From Roseobacter litoralis Och 149 (GTDB lineage: Bacteria > Pseudomonadota > Alphaproteobacteria > Rhodobacterales > Rhodobacteraceae): a stretch of 64,000 nt of DNA. Where the stretch lies: contig NC_015728.1 of NCBI RefSeq assembly GCF_000154785.2, forward strand, positions 1 through 64,000, written 5' to 3'. Positions 16,556-24,837 of the stretch are shown here, piece by piece (position 1 is the stretch's first letter; each line of letters opens with the position of its first letter). Made by a program: the position numbers and the translations under genes. The notes beneath the pieces are model-generated. The model saw only the letters and a list, made by a program, of their open reading frames with translations. It was not told where the DNA came from and searched no databases.

Positions 16556-17469
16556 GAGCGGTGTCCGAACACCTGCGCCTCCTGATGCGCATTGTCGCTC
16601 GCTTCGAATTCAAGCGTGGAATGCTCGATTGAGAAACGTTCATGCAGCACCGATTTGACGTTTTCTTTAATCTTGTCGGCCTCACCCATCCGTTCGCGTT
16701 CGACGACAATATGGCAGTCCAATGCCGCAGCGTGCTCCTGCATTTGCCACAGGTGGACATGATGCACGTCCACAACGCCATCGACACTCTGGATCGCTCT
16801 GACCACGTCATTTCCATCAATATCTGGTGGGCTCCCAAGCATCAGGGTTCGAATTGGGCCCCCTATTTCGGTGAAGGACAGATACAGAATATAGAGTGCG
16901 ATCCCGATGGTGATGGCCGGATCAACCCAACGCATATCATAAAGTATAATGAGCGTCCCGCCGACTATGACGGCCACTGAAGCCAACGCATCCGAAAGGT
17001 TGTGGAGAAACAGCGCGCGGATGTTCACGCTCCCCTTCTGCATCGAATAGGTCAGCATTGCGGTCAGCGTGTCGACCACAAGCGCGATTCCACCGAGAAT
17101 GACGACGGTCCACCCCATGACTTCGGGTGGATCAATCATGCGCATGCCACCTTCGTAGATCAGATAGAAGCCGATCACGATGAGGGTGGTGTAGTTGATC
17201 AGGGCCGCGACGATTTCGACCCGACCATAGCCGAAGGTCATGCGCTCATCGGCTGGGCGGCGCGCGATCTTGCGTGCGGCGAAGGCAATGACAAGCGAGG
17301 CCATATCGGAAAAGTTGTGCAGCGCATCGGCGATCAGTGCCAGACTGCCTGACAATATGCCCCCGACGATCTGCGCAACGGTAAGAAGCCCGTTCGCCCA
17401 GATCGCAATGGCAACCCGCCGATCGCCGGAATCCGGATCGATATGCGCGTGCCCATGATCATGCGGCAT
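16552..17469 (-). CDS. CDF-family divalent metal exporter (ZitB/CzcD-like)
   Basis: A 305-aa cation diffusion facilitator that exports Zn, Cd or related ions by proton exchange. His-rich N-terminus MPHDHGHAHID, metal-site motifs ALHNFSDMASL and FLHNLSDALAS in membrane helices 2 and 5, and a cytoplasmic C-terminal domain with VHHVHLWQM. The start overlaps the transglutaminase stop by 11 bp; the ATG at 17469 was preferred to 17484. Confidence 0.9.
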   Translation of the reverse strand: MPHDHGHAHIDPDSGDRRVAIAIWANGLLTVAQIVGGILSGSLALIADALHNFSDMASLVIAFAARKIARRPADERMTFGYGRVEIVAALINYTTLIVIGFYLIYEGGMRMIDPPEVMGWTVVILGGIALVVDTLTAMLTYSMQKGSVNIRALFLHNLSDALASVAVIVGGTLIILYDMRWVDPAITIGIALYILYLSFTEIGGPIRTLMLGSPPDIDGNDVVRAIQSVDGVVDVHHVHLWQMQEHAAALDCHIVVERERMGEADKIKENVKSVLHERFSIEHSTLEFEASDNAHQEAQVFGHRS

Positions 17470-18214
17470 TGGCAGGCTCCTCATGCGCGTGTGTCGCGCG
17501 TCGGTCAGTCTTCAGGCGGCCGCTGCGGAAACCACGTACGCGCGCATTCATCCAGTGGCGTATGATATGACGGTAAAGGGCACCACGCAGCCATCCAAAG
17601 GATTGCCCATGGGACAAATAGAAGGTGTCCGGCGTATCAAACACGCCGAAATCCTGCACGATACCGGTTTTCTGAATGTAGGTATCTTCTCCGTTCCAGT
17701 CGACGGGAGGCGCGCCAAGGCAATCCGTGCCCGCGCCATAACCGCAGAGACTGTCCGTGTCCGGGAACGACGTTTGCAGGACTTTCAGGAAAGCGTCATC
17801 CAGAATGAAGCCTTCGAGGTTGATCCAAGCCCCTTGAAATTCGATCTCTACCCATGAGTGGAGAATTTCCTGCGGAGCAAGCGGATACACCAACTCTGGG
17901 ACAGCACCGCGCTGCAAGCCTTTGTGGATCGTAAACCCATGCAACCGGCAACGAATGCCAACACCACGCAGCAGGGCCATCAAGAGCGTGCCTTTGGTAT
18001 TGCACTGCCCGTAGCCGTCGGAAAGCACTTCGGATGCGGGGATGTCGTCAGCTCGATTGTATCCGAACGCGATTTCATTCCGAACGAAATCATAGGCAGC
18101 TCCGATCCGATCGTATTCGGATAAGCCGCGCCAACTGCGGTTCTCAATTAGATGCGCAAGAGGCGCGGCATCAAAATCCAGTAGTTTGGTGGGTACAAGT
18201 AGGGGGTCGGTCAT
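17459..18214 (-). CDS. Transglutaminase-like cysteine protease, intact copy
   Basis: A 251-aa transglutaminase-like protein with catalytic Cys in GYGQCNTKG, His in ILHSWVEIEF and an acidic partner in LEGFILDD. Substrate unknown; no signal peptide evident. Its promoter is the MerR-type element at 18250-18280; the ATG at 18214 follows GAGGAGCG. It is followed by the CDF exporter with overlapping stop and start. A truncated paralogue is at 9588. Confidence 0.85.
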   Translation of the reverse strand: MTDPLLVPTKLLDFDAAPLAHLIENRSWRGLSEYDRIGAAYDFVRNEIAFGYNRADDIPASEVLSDGYGQCNTKGTLLMALLRGVGIRCRLHGFTIHKGLQRGAVPELVYPLAPQEILHSWVEIEFQGAWINLEGFILDDAFLKVLQTSFPDTDSLCGYGAGTDCLGAPPVDWNGEDTYIQKTGIVQDFGVFDTPDTFYLSHGQSFGWLRGALYRHIIRHWMNARVRGFRSGRLKTDRRATHAHEEPANAA

Positions 18215-18249
18215 CTGCAACGGGTCGCTCCTCGAATCGTCTTGGAACA

Positions 18250-18280
18250 AGACTAATTGCTATAGTCACTGTAGCTTCAA
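18250..18280 (-). promoter_or_regulatory. MerR-type promoter/operator before transglutaminase-CDF operon
   Basis: Minus strand: -35 TTGAAG (18275-18280), 19-bp spacer with GCTACAG-tga-CTATAGC, -10 TAGTCT (18250-18255). It lies just downstream of the merR gene that ends at 18323. Confidence 0.82.
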
Positions 18281-18322
18281 CCCTTTGCTCAAAGATTTTT
18301 GATTTTTGCCCCAACTTTTGAA

Positions 18323-18751
18323 TTATGCCCCGATTTCCTCGTGCTCGGTCAAGCATTCCGAATGGTCCCGCAACACCTCAAGCACCTTGCAATCTCCCGT
18401 CCGCCCGCCGCTGCATTCGTGAACCATGCGTTTCAGTTCCGTGCGCAGCGCCTTCAGGCGGGCCATGCGCTGCTCCACCTGTTTGAGCTGGCGACGCGCG
18501 ATGGCATCTGCCTCGTCGCAGGGGCGGTTGGGATGGTCGCTGAGGTCGAGCAGCTCGCGGATCGCATCGAGCGAGAAACCGAGTTGCCGCGAATGGCGGA
18601 TGAAGGACAGTCGGTCGAGCTGTGCATTGTCGTAGCGCCTCTGTCCGCCTTCCGTCCTGCCAGGTTCGGGCATGAGTCCGATCTGTTCGTAGTACCGGAT
18701 GGTCTGCACCTTTGTGCCAGTTTTCTTTGACAGAGTACCGATCGTGAGCAT
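18323..18751 (-). CDS. MerR-family metal regulator (CadR/PbrR-like), copy 2
   Basis: A 142-aa MerR regulator starting MLTIGTLSKKTGTKVQTIRY. The sensor cysteines are as in CadR/PbrR: one after DHPNRPC and two in ECSGGRTGDC. The divergent gene cluster starting with SCO (18923) has a MerR operator at 18857-18887. It is the likely activator of the six CadR-type promoters in the window, together with or instead of copy 1. Confidence 0.9.
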   Translation of the reverse strand: MLTIGTLSKKTGTKVQTIRYYEQIGLMPEPGRTEGGQRRYDNAQLDRLSFIRHSRQLGFSLDAIRELLDLSDHPNRPCDEADAIARRQLKQVEQRMARLKALRTELKRMVHECSGGRTGDCKVLEVLRDHSECLTEHEEIGA

Positions 18752-18856
18752 TTTCGCCTCCATGAAAAAGATACAGTTTGTGTAGGTTTTGCCGTCGGAA
18801 TAAACAAGTGTCGGATTCACAGACGCGTGAGTTCAAGCTATACCATGATTTCGTGC

Positions 18857-18887
18857 TTGAACCTCTAGCGGCTAGAGGATGTATCCG
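18857..18887 (+). promoter_or_regulatory. MerR-type promoter/operator before the SCO-to-Lnt operon
   Basis: -35 TTGAAC (18857-18862), 19-bp spacer with CTCTAG-cgg-CTAGAGG, -10 TATCCG (18882-18887). It is nearly identical to the element at 9528. It would drive the ten-gene run 18923-26381. Confidence 0.88.
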
Positions 18888-18922
18888 CACATGCAATAAG
18901 AATCAAAAACAGGCGAACAGGA

Positions 18923-19525
18923 TTGTCCCTTACATCGGCACAGAAGTTTCTTTGGGTTTTGGCAGGCGTGGCAGCGCTTGCCTTCGTATGGCTCTTGCTA
19001 TGGTCCGATTATCGTGCCGATAGCGCCCGAACTGACGCCGAGCCGCCTTTTTTCGCTGAGTTCGAACTGACGGACCACCAGGGTATGGTTCAAACGGAGG
19101 AGGACTTTGCGGGGCGTTGGATGCTGGTTTTTTTCGGCTTTACCAACTGCCCCGACGTCTGCCCGACGACCCTATCTGAGGTCGCGGCGGTGATGGAGGG
19201 TCTGGGCGACGATGCCGCCAAGGTCCAGCCGATTTTCATAACAATCGACCCTGAACGAGACACGCCCGCAGCACTCGCCGAATACGTCCCGCTGTTCGAT
19301 GCGGGCATCATCGGGCTGACGGGCACGCCGGAACAGATCGCCGCCACGTCCGAGACGTTTCCAATCTTCTTTGAGCGCGTCGAAGAGGCCGCAGCGCCGG
19401 ATGGTTACACGATGGGCCACACGTCGCATCTGTTCCTCTTCGATCCCGACGCGGGCTTCGCCGACTCGTGGCCCTACGGCACCTCCGCCGAAGAGATCCT
19501 CGCCGATCTGGAAGAGAGGATCTGA
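18923..19525 (+). CDS. SCO1/SenC-family copper/thiol protein
   Basis: A 200-aa membrane-anchored thioredoxin-fold protein (single N-terminal helix LWVLAGVAALAFVWLLLW). SCO motif CPDVC in FGFTNCPDVCPTTLS and the copper-ligand His in YTMGHTSHLFLF. SCO proteins deliver copper to cytochrome oxidase or act as thiol reductases. The start is a TTG at 18923 with AGGCG at 18911; no better start exists. First gene after the MerR promoter. Confidence 0.85.
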   Translation: MSLTSAQKFLWVLAGVAALAFVWLLLWSDYRADSARTDAEPPFFAEFELTDHQGMVQTEEDFAGRWMLVFFGFTNCPDVCPTTLSEVAAVMEGLGDDAAKVQPIFITIDPERDTPAALAEYVPLFDAGIIGLTGTPEQIAATSETFPIFFERVEEAAAPDGYTMGHTSHLFLFDPDAGFADSWPYGTSAEEILADLEERI

Positions 19526-19530
19526 CCGAA

Positions 19531-19953
19531 ATGAACCGCATATCCGGAGAAACAGCCCTCGGGCTGGCGTGGATCATCGCACTCGTCGCCTCGCTTGCCG
19601 TGCTTTTTATCGGCGAGGTGCTGGGGCAGACGCCCTGTTTGCTGTGCTGGTTCCAGCGCGCCTTCATGTTTCCCTTGGCCATTGTCCTCGGGCTCGGCCT
19701 TTGGTGGCGGGACGGCCGCGTGGGGCGCTACGGCATCGCATTGGCGCTTGGCGGCGGCGCAATCGCCCTCTGGCACATGGGGCTGTACGTCGGTCTTGTT
19801 CCCGAACGCATCCAGCCCTGCACGGCCACCGGCCCCTCTTGCACCGATGACAACCAACTGGTCTTCGGCATCCCGATCCCGCTGATGGCGCTCGCCGCCT
19901 TCGCGCTGATCGGGGCGCTGTCGGCCCTTTCATTGAAGGACACACGAACATGA
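19531..19953 (+). CDS. dsbB: DsbB-family quinone:disulfide oxidoreductase
   Basis: A 140-aa four-helix inner-membrane protein with the two Cys pairs of DsbB: CLLC in TPCLLCWFQR, and PCTATGPSC. It reoxidises a DsbA-type partner using quinone. It overlaps the DsbA-like gene by 4 bp. ATG at 19531 with GAGAGG upstream. Confidence 0.88.
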   Translation: MNRISGETALGLAWIIALVASLAVLFIGEVLGQTPCLLCWFQRAFMFPLAIVLGLGLWWRDGRVGRYGIALALGGGAIALWHMGLYVGLVPERIQPCTATGPSCTDDNQLVFGIPIPLMALAAFALIGALSALSLKDTRT

Positions 19954-20609
19954 ACCGACGCGGCCTGATCCTGTCCGTTCTCGCCCTCGGCGTCGCCGGT
20001 TTCGGCGGAGCCACCTGGTTTGCAACCCGCCCCGGCCCGGTGGCCGAAGCGGAGCCTGTTGCGCCGGAACTCGCGGACGCGATGATCCGCCCCTACTCGC
20101 CCATCCTCGGGCCTGCGGAAGCGCCCGTCACGATCGTCGAATTCTTCGATCCGGCCTGCGAGGCCTGTCGCGCCTTTCATCCCATCGTGAAGGACATCAT
20201 GGCCGAGCATGGGGATGCTGTCCGCGTCGTGATCCGCTACACGCCCTTCCACGGCGCGGCATCCGAGGAAGCGATCCGCGTGCTCGAGGCGGCGCGCATG
20301 CAGGACGTTTACGTGCCGGTGCTTGAGGCCGTTCTGCGGGAACAGCCGAGATGGGCGTCGCACGGTGCCCCGGCGCCTGGCCTGATCCTTCAGATCGCCG
20401 CCACGGCCGGACTCGATGCCGAGGCCGCGCGCACGCAAATGCTGGCACCCGATGTCGTGGCGATCCTGAACCAGGATCGTGCTGACGTCGAGACCGTGGG
20501 AATTCGCCAGACGCCCACATTCTTCGTGAACGGCAAGCCGCTCGATCCATTCGGAGAGGCAGAATTGCGTCGTCTGGTGGCTGCCGAAGTCGCTGCCGCG
20601 CAAAGCTGA
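19950..20609 (+). CDS. DsbA/DsbG-like periplasmic thiol oxidoreductase
   Basis: A 219-aa protein with an N-terminal membrane anchor/signal (LILSVLALGVAGFGGATWFA). The thioredoxin fold has active site CEAC in EFFDPACEACRAFH and cis-Pro in IRQTPTFFVNG. It is the partner of the overlapping DsbB and likely forms or repairs disulfides in periplasmic copper or metal proteins. Confidence 0.87.
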   Translation: MNRRGLILSVLALGVAGFGGATWFATRPGPVAEAEPVAPELADAMIRPYSPILGPAEAPVTIVEFFDPACEACRAFHPIVKDIMAEHGDAVRVVIRYTPFHGAASEEAIRVLEAARMQDVYVPVLEAVLREQPRWASHGAPAPGLILQIAATAGLDAEAARTQMLAPDVVAILNQDRADVETVGIRQTPTFFVNGKPLDPFGEAELRRLVAAEVAAAQS

Positions 20610-20632
20610 ATAGAAAGGGCAGGATCAGAACG

Positions 20633-21100
20633 ATGAAAAAGTATATTTTGACCAGCACACTGGCGGCGCTTTTGACCCTTGGAGGGTTCTCAGCGCCCGC
20701 GCTGGCCGGACTCGAGTATGTTGTCGTCGAGAACGCGTGGTCCCGCGCCTCCATCGGGATGAACCGTCCCGGGGCCGCTTACATGACGATCCGCAACACT
20801 GGCGACGAGCCAGTGACGCTGATCGGCCTTACAACACCGCTCGCGATGATGCCCGAAATTCACGAGACGAAGACAAATGCCGAAGGTGTGAGTTCCATGA
20901 GCCCGGCGGGGGAGATCGCGATCGCCCCGGGCGAGAGCGTCGCGCTCGAACCGGGGGGCCTGCACGCAATGCTGATGCGGCTACAAGAACCGATGACGGA
21001 AGGGGACACCTTTCCGCTGACCCTGCTTTTCGACGACGGAGGCGAAGTGACGGTCGAGGTGCCGATCCTTGGAATCGCCGCGCGGGGGCCAGAGGACTGA
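20633..21100 (+). CDS. PCu(A)C periplasmic copper chaperone
   Basis: A 155-aa secreted protein (signal ends PALAG) with the PCuAC Cu(I) site: M/H ligands in MMPEIHETKTNAEGVSSMS and the later GGLHAMLMR. The family passes Cu(I) to SCO and cytochrome oxidase CuA. It lies between two SCO genes and overlaps the second (TGATG). Confidence 0.9.
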   Translation: MKKYILTSTLAALLTLGGFSAPALAGLEYVVVENAWSRASIGMNRPGAAYMTIRNTGDEPVTLIGLTTPLAMMPEIHETKTNAEGVSSMSPAGEIAIAPGESVALEPGGLHAMLMRLQEPMTEGDTFPLTLLFDDGGEVTVEVPILGIAARGPED

Positions 21101-21726
21101 TGCGGCGACGGGCGATCCTGGGGTACGGGGCGGCTGGTGTCGGGGCGGTCGCCCTGATGCTCTTCGTCGGTTGGTGGCAGGTCGATGGACCCGGTGGACC
21201 CGAACCTGTCGGGCAGCGGCCTGTGGCCCTGACCGAGATGGATTTCCGTCTGACGGATCATGAGGGCAACGCGGTCGGGCCAGAAACCCTGATCGGTCGC
21301 CCGACGATGGCGTTCTTCGGCTTCACCTACTGTCCCGATGTCTGCCCGACCACGCTCTCGGACATTTCGGGATGGCTCGACGATCTGGGAGACGAGGCCG
21401 ACGAAATGAACGTGGTTTTCATCACGGTCGATCCCGAGCGCGACACTGTCGAAACGATGGCCGAATATGTCGGCTACTTCCATCCTGGGATACGTGGCTG
21501 GACGGGACCGGAAGAGCAGATCGCGCGCGTCGCGGACGGCTTCCGCGCCACCTACGAGCGGGTGCCGACGGAGAGCGGCGATTACACGATGAACCACACC
21601 GCGAGCGTCTTCCTGTTCGCAGCCTCTGGGCGGTTCGTCACCATGATCGACTATCACGAACCCAGAGAATTCGCGGTGCCGAAAATTCGCCGCGCGCTAG
21701 CAGAAGAAATGGAGGGGGCGACATGA
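21100..21726 (+). CDS. Second SCO1/SenC-family protein
   Basis: A 208-aa paralogue of the gene at 18923 (CPDVC in FGFTYCPDVCPTTLS; His in YTMNHTASVFLF). N-terminal anchor LGYGAAGVGAVALMLFVGW. The start codon overlaps the PCuAC stop; a longer upstream frame lacks coherence. It may be the copper-insertion partner, with the first SCO as reductase, but that division is guesswork. Confidence 0.87.
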   Translation: MRRRAILGYGAAGVGAVALMLFVGWWQVDGPGGPEPVGQRPVALTEMDFRLTDHEGNAVGPETLIGRPTMAFFGFTYCPDVCPTTLSDISGWLDDLGDEADEMNVVFITVDPERDTVETMAEYVGYFHPGIRGWTGPEEQIARVADGFRATYERVPTESGDYTMNHTASVFLFAASGRFVTMIDYHEPREFAVPKIRRALAEEMEGAT

Positions 21727-23096
21727 GGCTCAGAACTTTGGCGGCGGGTGTCGCAATTGCGGGGACGGTTTCGGGAGCGGCTATCGCCATCTCTGATTTC
21801 ATGTCGAAAGAACCCGTGCCGCCGGAACTTGCCCAGGCAGGTAGCTGGATGCCCCAAGGTCCTGAAGCCCCTAGAAACGTTGAAATCCTCGTGACGCTGC
21901 CCGCGACGGCATGGGCAGAGGATGCACCCGACCTCGGCCCCCTACCCCTTCTGCAGGTCGCGTTTGCCGACAGGCCGGTAAGGGCGATCGAGCCACCGCT
22001 GTCGACGTGGTCGCGCGACATTGCACCTGGCGAGACGCTCGATTTCTTGCTGTCCGAAGCTGGACTTGCGGCACCTGACAGAGCCGAAGTTGCCCTCGCG
22101 CTTGGCGCGGAATACGATCTGCGACGGCTGCGGCCGGGGCACTCGGTCACTGTCGCTTCGACCGTGGACGGCAGCCCCCGCACCGTCTCACTCGCCGTCG
22201 AGGACGGGGTTCGGATCGAGGTGGTTTTCGGCGAGAAGTTGTCCACGCAGGTCGTGGCTCCGGATCCGGAGATCGTAACCCTTGCCGGCGAAGCGGTGAT
22301 CTACAGCTCGATCTTCGCGGCACTCGACGAAGCCGGCATACCCGCCCGTTTTTCCGTGGACCTTGCGCAGATGCTGGGTGGGACCGTGGACTTCCGCCGC
22401 GAGTTGGCCGGTGGCGAGACACTAAGGCTTCTCTGGCGCGAGGCGCGTGTGGGCGAGGACAGGATCGGACAGCCCGAGCTCGCCTTCGCCGCATTGGAGA
22501 TCGGCGGTTCGCTTTACGAGATCGTATGGCCAAACGACGGCAGCGGTCAGGCGACGATCTACGTCGATGGCGAGGTGCTGCGCGTCTTCGCACAGCCGGT
22601 CGAGGGTGCGCGCCTCAGCTCGGTGTTCGGACGCCGTACGCATCCGGTCTTTGGCAACGTCCGGATGCACACCGGCGTCGATTTCGCAGCGGCACGTGGG
22701 ACACCGGTTCAATCGACGGCACCGGGGCGGGTCAGTTTCATCGGCTGGCGGGGCGGCTATGGTCGAGTGGTCGAAATCGCCCACGGCTCCGACACCATGA
22801 CGCGCTACGCGCATCTGAGCGCCGTGCCGGAAGACCTGGCACAAGGCCAACGCGTTGCGGCGGGAGATGTGATCGGCCGCGTCGGCGCGACTGGTACGGC
22901 GACAGGTCCGAACCTGCACTACGAAGTCCTCGTGGATGGGCGCCCGACTGACCCCCTCGCTGACGACCGGCTCGCCGAAGCAGCCGAGAGCGAAGCGGAT
23001 GATACCGCCGCGCTCTCGCGTCTGGCCGAGGCGCGCGCGCTTCTGAATCAAAACCTCGGCAGCGAGATTGCCGAAACGACAACCGAAAGGCTCTGA
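21723..23096 (+). CDS. M23-family zinc metallopeptidase (LytM-like)
   Basis: A 457-aa envelope protein with N-terminal signal/anchor (LAAGVAIAGTVSGAAIAI), an OapA/LysM-like middle region and a complete M23 domain: MHTGVDFAAARGTPV (first His and Asp), YAHLSAVPE and LHYEVLVDGRPTDPL. M23 enzymes cut peptidoglycan cross-bridges. Its start overlaps the SCO stop by 4 bp. A peptidoglycan hydrolase in a metal operon is unusual. Confidence 0.87.
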   Translation: MRLRTLAAGVAIAGTVSGAAIAISDFMSKEPVPPELAQAGSWMPQGPEAPRNVEILVTLPATAWAEDAPDLGPLPLLQVAFADRPVRAIEPPLSTWSRDIAPGETLDFLLSEAGLAAPDRAEVALALGAEYDLRRLRPGHSVTVASTVDGSPRTVSLAVEDGVRIEVVFGEKLSTQVVAPDPEIVTLAGEAVIYSSIFAALDEAGIPARFSVDLAQMLGGTVDFRRELAGGETLRLLWREARVGEDRIGQPELAFAALEIGGSLYEIVWPNDGSGQATIYVDGEVLRVFAQPVEGARLSSVFGRRTHPVFGNVRMHTGVDFAAARGTPVQSTAPGRVSFIGWRGGYGRVVEIAHGSDTMTRYAHLSAVPEDLAQGQRVAAGDVIGRVGATGTATGPNLHYEVLVDGRPTDPLADDRLAEAAESEADDTAALSRLAEARALLNQNLGSEIAETTTERL

Positions 23097-23099
23097 CCC

Positions 23100-23555
23100 A
23101 TGAAACGTATGACCCAAGCTCTTGCCATCACGCTCGCCCTGTTCCCGGCGGCACAGGCCCTCGCAGAGGCAACGGCGATCGACGTCCGCAAGACGAACGG
23201 TTGCGGCTGCTGCCTCTCGTGGATGAACCATCTCGAAGAAAACGGGTTTGCGCCGACGGGCGAGAACATGTTCGGTGGGTCGTTGGTTCGCTTCAAGCTC
23301 GACAACGGCGTGCCGCAGCGCATGGTCTCCTGCCACACCGCGCTCATTGATGGCTACGTGATCGAAGGCCATGTCCCAGCCGCTGACATCCGCCGCCTTC
23401 TCGAGGAGCGCCCGGACGCCGTCGGCCTCGCCGTTCCGGGGATGCCCTATGGCTCGCCCGGCATGGGGCCAGAAGACGACCGCGAGGCCTATGATGTCTT
23501 CCTCATCCGCAAGGACGGGTCGACGGAAGTCTTTTCGAGCTACGCCGAAGGATAA
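23100..23555 (+). CDS. DUF411 periplasmic metal-binding protein
   Basis: A 151-aa secreted protein (signal ends AQALAEA) of the DUF411 family, often near copper genes. Metal-site candidates: KTNGCGCCLSWMNHLEENGF, MVSCHTALIDGYVIEGHVP, and DREAYDVFL. Function not established but copper tolerance is the usual context. Three bases after the peptidase gene. Confidence 0.87.
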   Translation: MKRMTQALAITLALFPAAQALAEATAIDVRKTNGCGCCLSWMNHLEENGFAPTGENMFGGSLVRFKLDNGVPQRMVSCHTALIDGYVIEGHVPAADIRRLLEERPDAVGLAVPGMPYGSPGMGPEDDREAYDVFLIRKDGSTEVFSSYAEG

Positions 23556-23567
23556 TCTGGCCCGCCC

Positions 23568-24350
23568 ATGGAAAATCTGTCTCCGATAATGCTCGGCTTT
23601 CTCGGAAGTCTCGCTGCCGGTTCGCTCACGGCAGTCGGGGCAGCTCCCGTGCTGTTCGGGCGCATCCCGTCCCGGGCCACGCGCGATCTGTCGCTCGGCT
23701 TCGCTGCCGGTGTCATGCTGTCAGCCTCGTTCTTTTCGCTGATCATCCCGGCATTGGATGCGGCAGAGCCAATGTTCGAAAACGGCGCGATGCCTGCGGC
23801 CATCGTATGCGTCTCGATCCTTCTGGGCATGGGGGCTGTCGCGCTGATGAACGAAAAGCTGCCGCACGAGCACTTCAAGACGGGACGCGAAGGGCCCGAA
23901 GCGGCGTCTTTGCGGCGGGTCTGGCTGTTCATCATCGCGATCACGATCCACAACTTCCCCGAAGGCCTCGCGGTCGGGGTCGGCTTCGGATCCGGAGGTA
24001 TGGAGGGCGGTCTGCCGCTCGCCATCGGCATCGGGCTTCAGAATGCGCCCGAAGGATTGGCCGTCGCTGTATCTCTGCTGGGCGAGGGATATCCGAAGCT
24101 GCGCGCCTGGGGCATCGCGGCGCTGACGGGCATGGTCGAGCCGATTGGCGGCCTGCTCGGGGCCGGGATCATCACACTGTCGGAACCGCTGCTGCCTTGG
24201 GGTCTGGCCTTTGCCGCGGGAGCGATGCTCTACGTCATCAGCCACGAAATCATCCCTGAAACCCATCGCAGCGGCCATCAGAACAGGGCAACGCTCGGGC
24301 TGGCAGTCGGGCTCGTTCTGATGCTGTTCCTTGATGTCTGGTTGGGATGA
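23568..24350 (+). CDS. ZIP-family metal transporter (GufA-like)
   Basis: A 260-aa, about eight-helix ZIP transporter with the binuclear site motifs HNFPEGLAVGVG in helix 4 and QNAPEGLAVAVS in helix 5. ZIP proteins normally import Zn or other divalent metals into the cytoplasm; this placement beside exporters is notable. Between DUF411 and lspA genes, same strand, short gaps. Confidence 0.88.
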   Translation: MENLSPIMLGFLGSLAAGSLTAVGAAPVLFGRIPSRATRDLSLGFAAGVMLSASFFSLIIPALDAAEPMFENGAMPAAIVCVSILLGMGAVALMNEKLPHEHFKTGREGPEAASLRRVWLFIIAITIHNFPEGLAVGVGFGSGGMEGGLPLAIGIGLQNAPEGLAVAVSLLGEGYPKLRAWGIAALTGMVEPIGGLLGAGIITLSEPLLPWGLAFAAGAMLYVISHEIIPETHRSGHQNRATLGLAVGLVLMLFLDVWLG

Positions 24351-24354
24351 GGCA

Positions 24355-24837
24355 ATGTCACTAAACAAGGTATCTCCGGTTATCGGCGTCTTCGCGGCGC
24401 TTGCTGCGTTCGCGATTGATCAGATCACCAAAGCCATTGTCGTTGCGAATTCCGCCACTTTAAGCGCCGGGATTTCCGTGTTTCCGCGATTCAACCTCGT
24501 CTTTTATCGTAATGACGGCGTGACTTTCGGGATGCTGGGCGGCGCGCCGTGGTGGAGCCTCATCGCTCTCGCTCTTGTCATCTGTGTTTGGCTGGGGATT
24601 ATGCTGTTTCGCGCCGACAATGCGGTCGAAACGCTTGCCTATGGCGCGATGATTGGCGGAGCCCTGGGCAATGTCATCGATCGTGTGCGGTATCGGGCTG
24701 TAACAGACTTTCTCGATTTCTACATTGGCACAACACATTGGCCTGCCTTCAACTTGGCCGATGTATTTGTCGTCAGTGGCGTGGGGCTCTTGCTCGCCGC
24801 GCCATGGATCAGCGCGCGGCGTTCGATCAAGTCGTGA
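24355..24837 (+). CDS. lspA: Lipoprotein signal peptidase (signal peptidase II)
   Basis: A 160-aa four-helix aspartyl peptidase that cleaves diacylated prolipoproteins. Catalytic aspartates in GNVIDRVRY and FNLADVFVVSG; conserved FYRNDGVTFGM. It resembles accessory LspA/PbrC-type genes found in MerR-regulated lead and zinc resistance operons. It overlaps lnt by 4 bp. ATG at 24355 chosen over 24331, which lies in the zip gene. Confidence 0.9.
   Translation: MSLNKVSPVIGVFAALAAFAIDQITKAIVVANSATLSAGISVFPRFNLVFYRNDGVTFGMLGGAPWWSLIALALVICVWLGIMLFRADNAVETLAYGAMIGGALGNVIDRVRYRAVTDFLDFYIGTTHWPAFNLADVFVVSGVGLLLAAPWISARRSIKS

Noticed and set aside
19728..20603. 291-codon minus-strand frame opposite dsbB/dsbA
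   Set aside because: Shadow; Arg/His-rich noise.
22422..23372. 316-codon minus-strand frame opposite the M23 gene
   Set aside because: Shadow of M23 and DUF411 genes with clear motifs.
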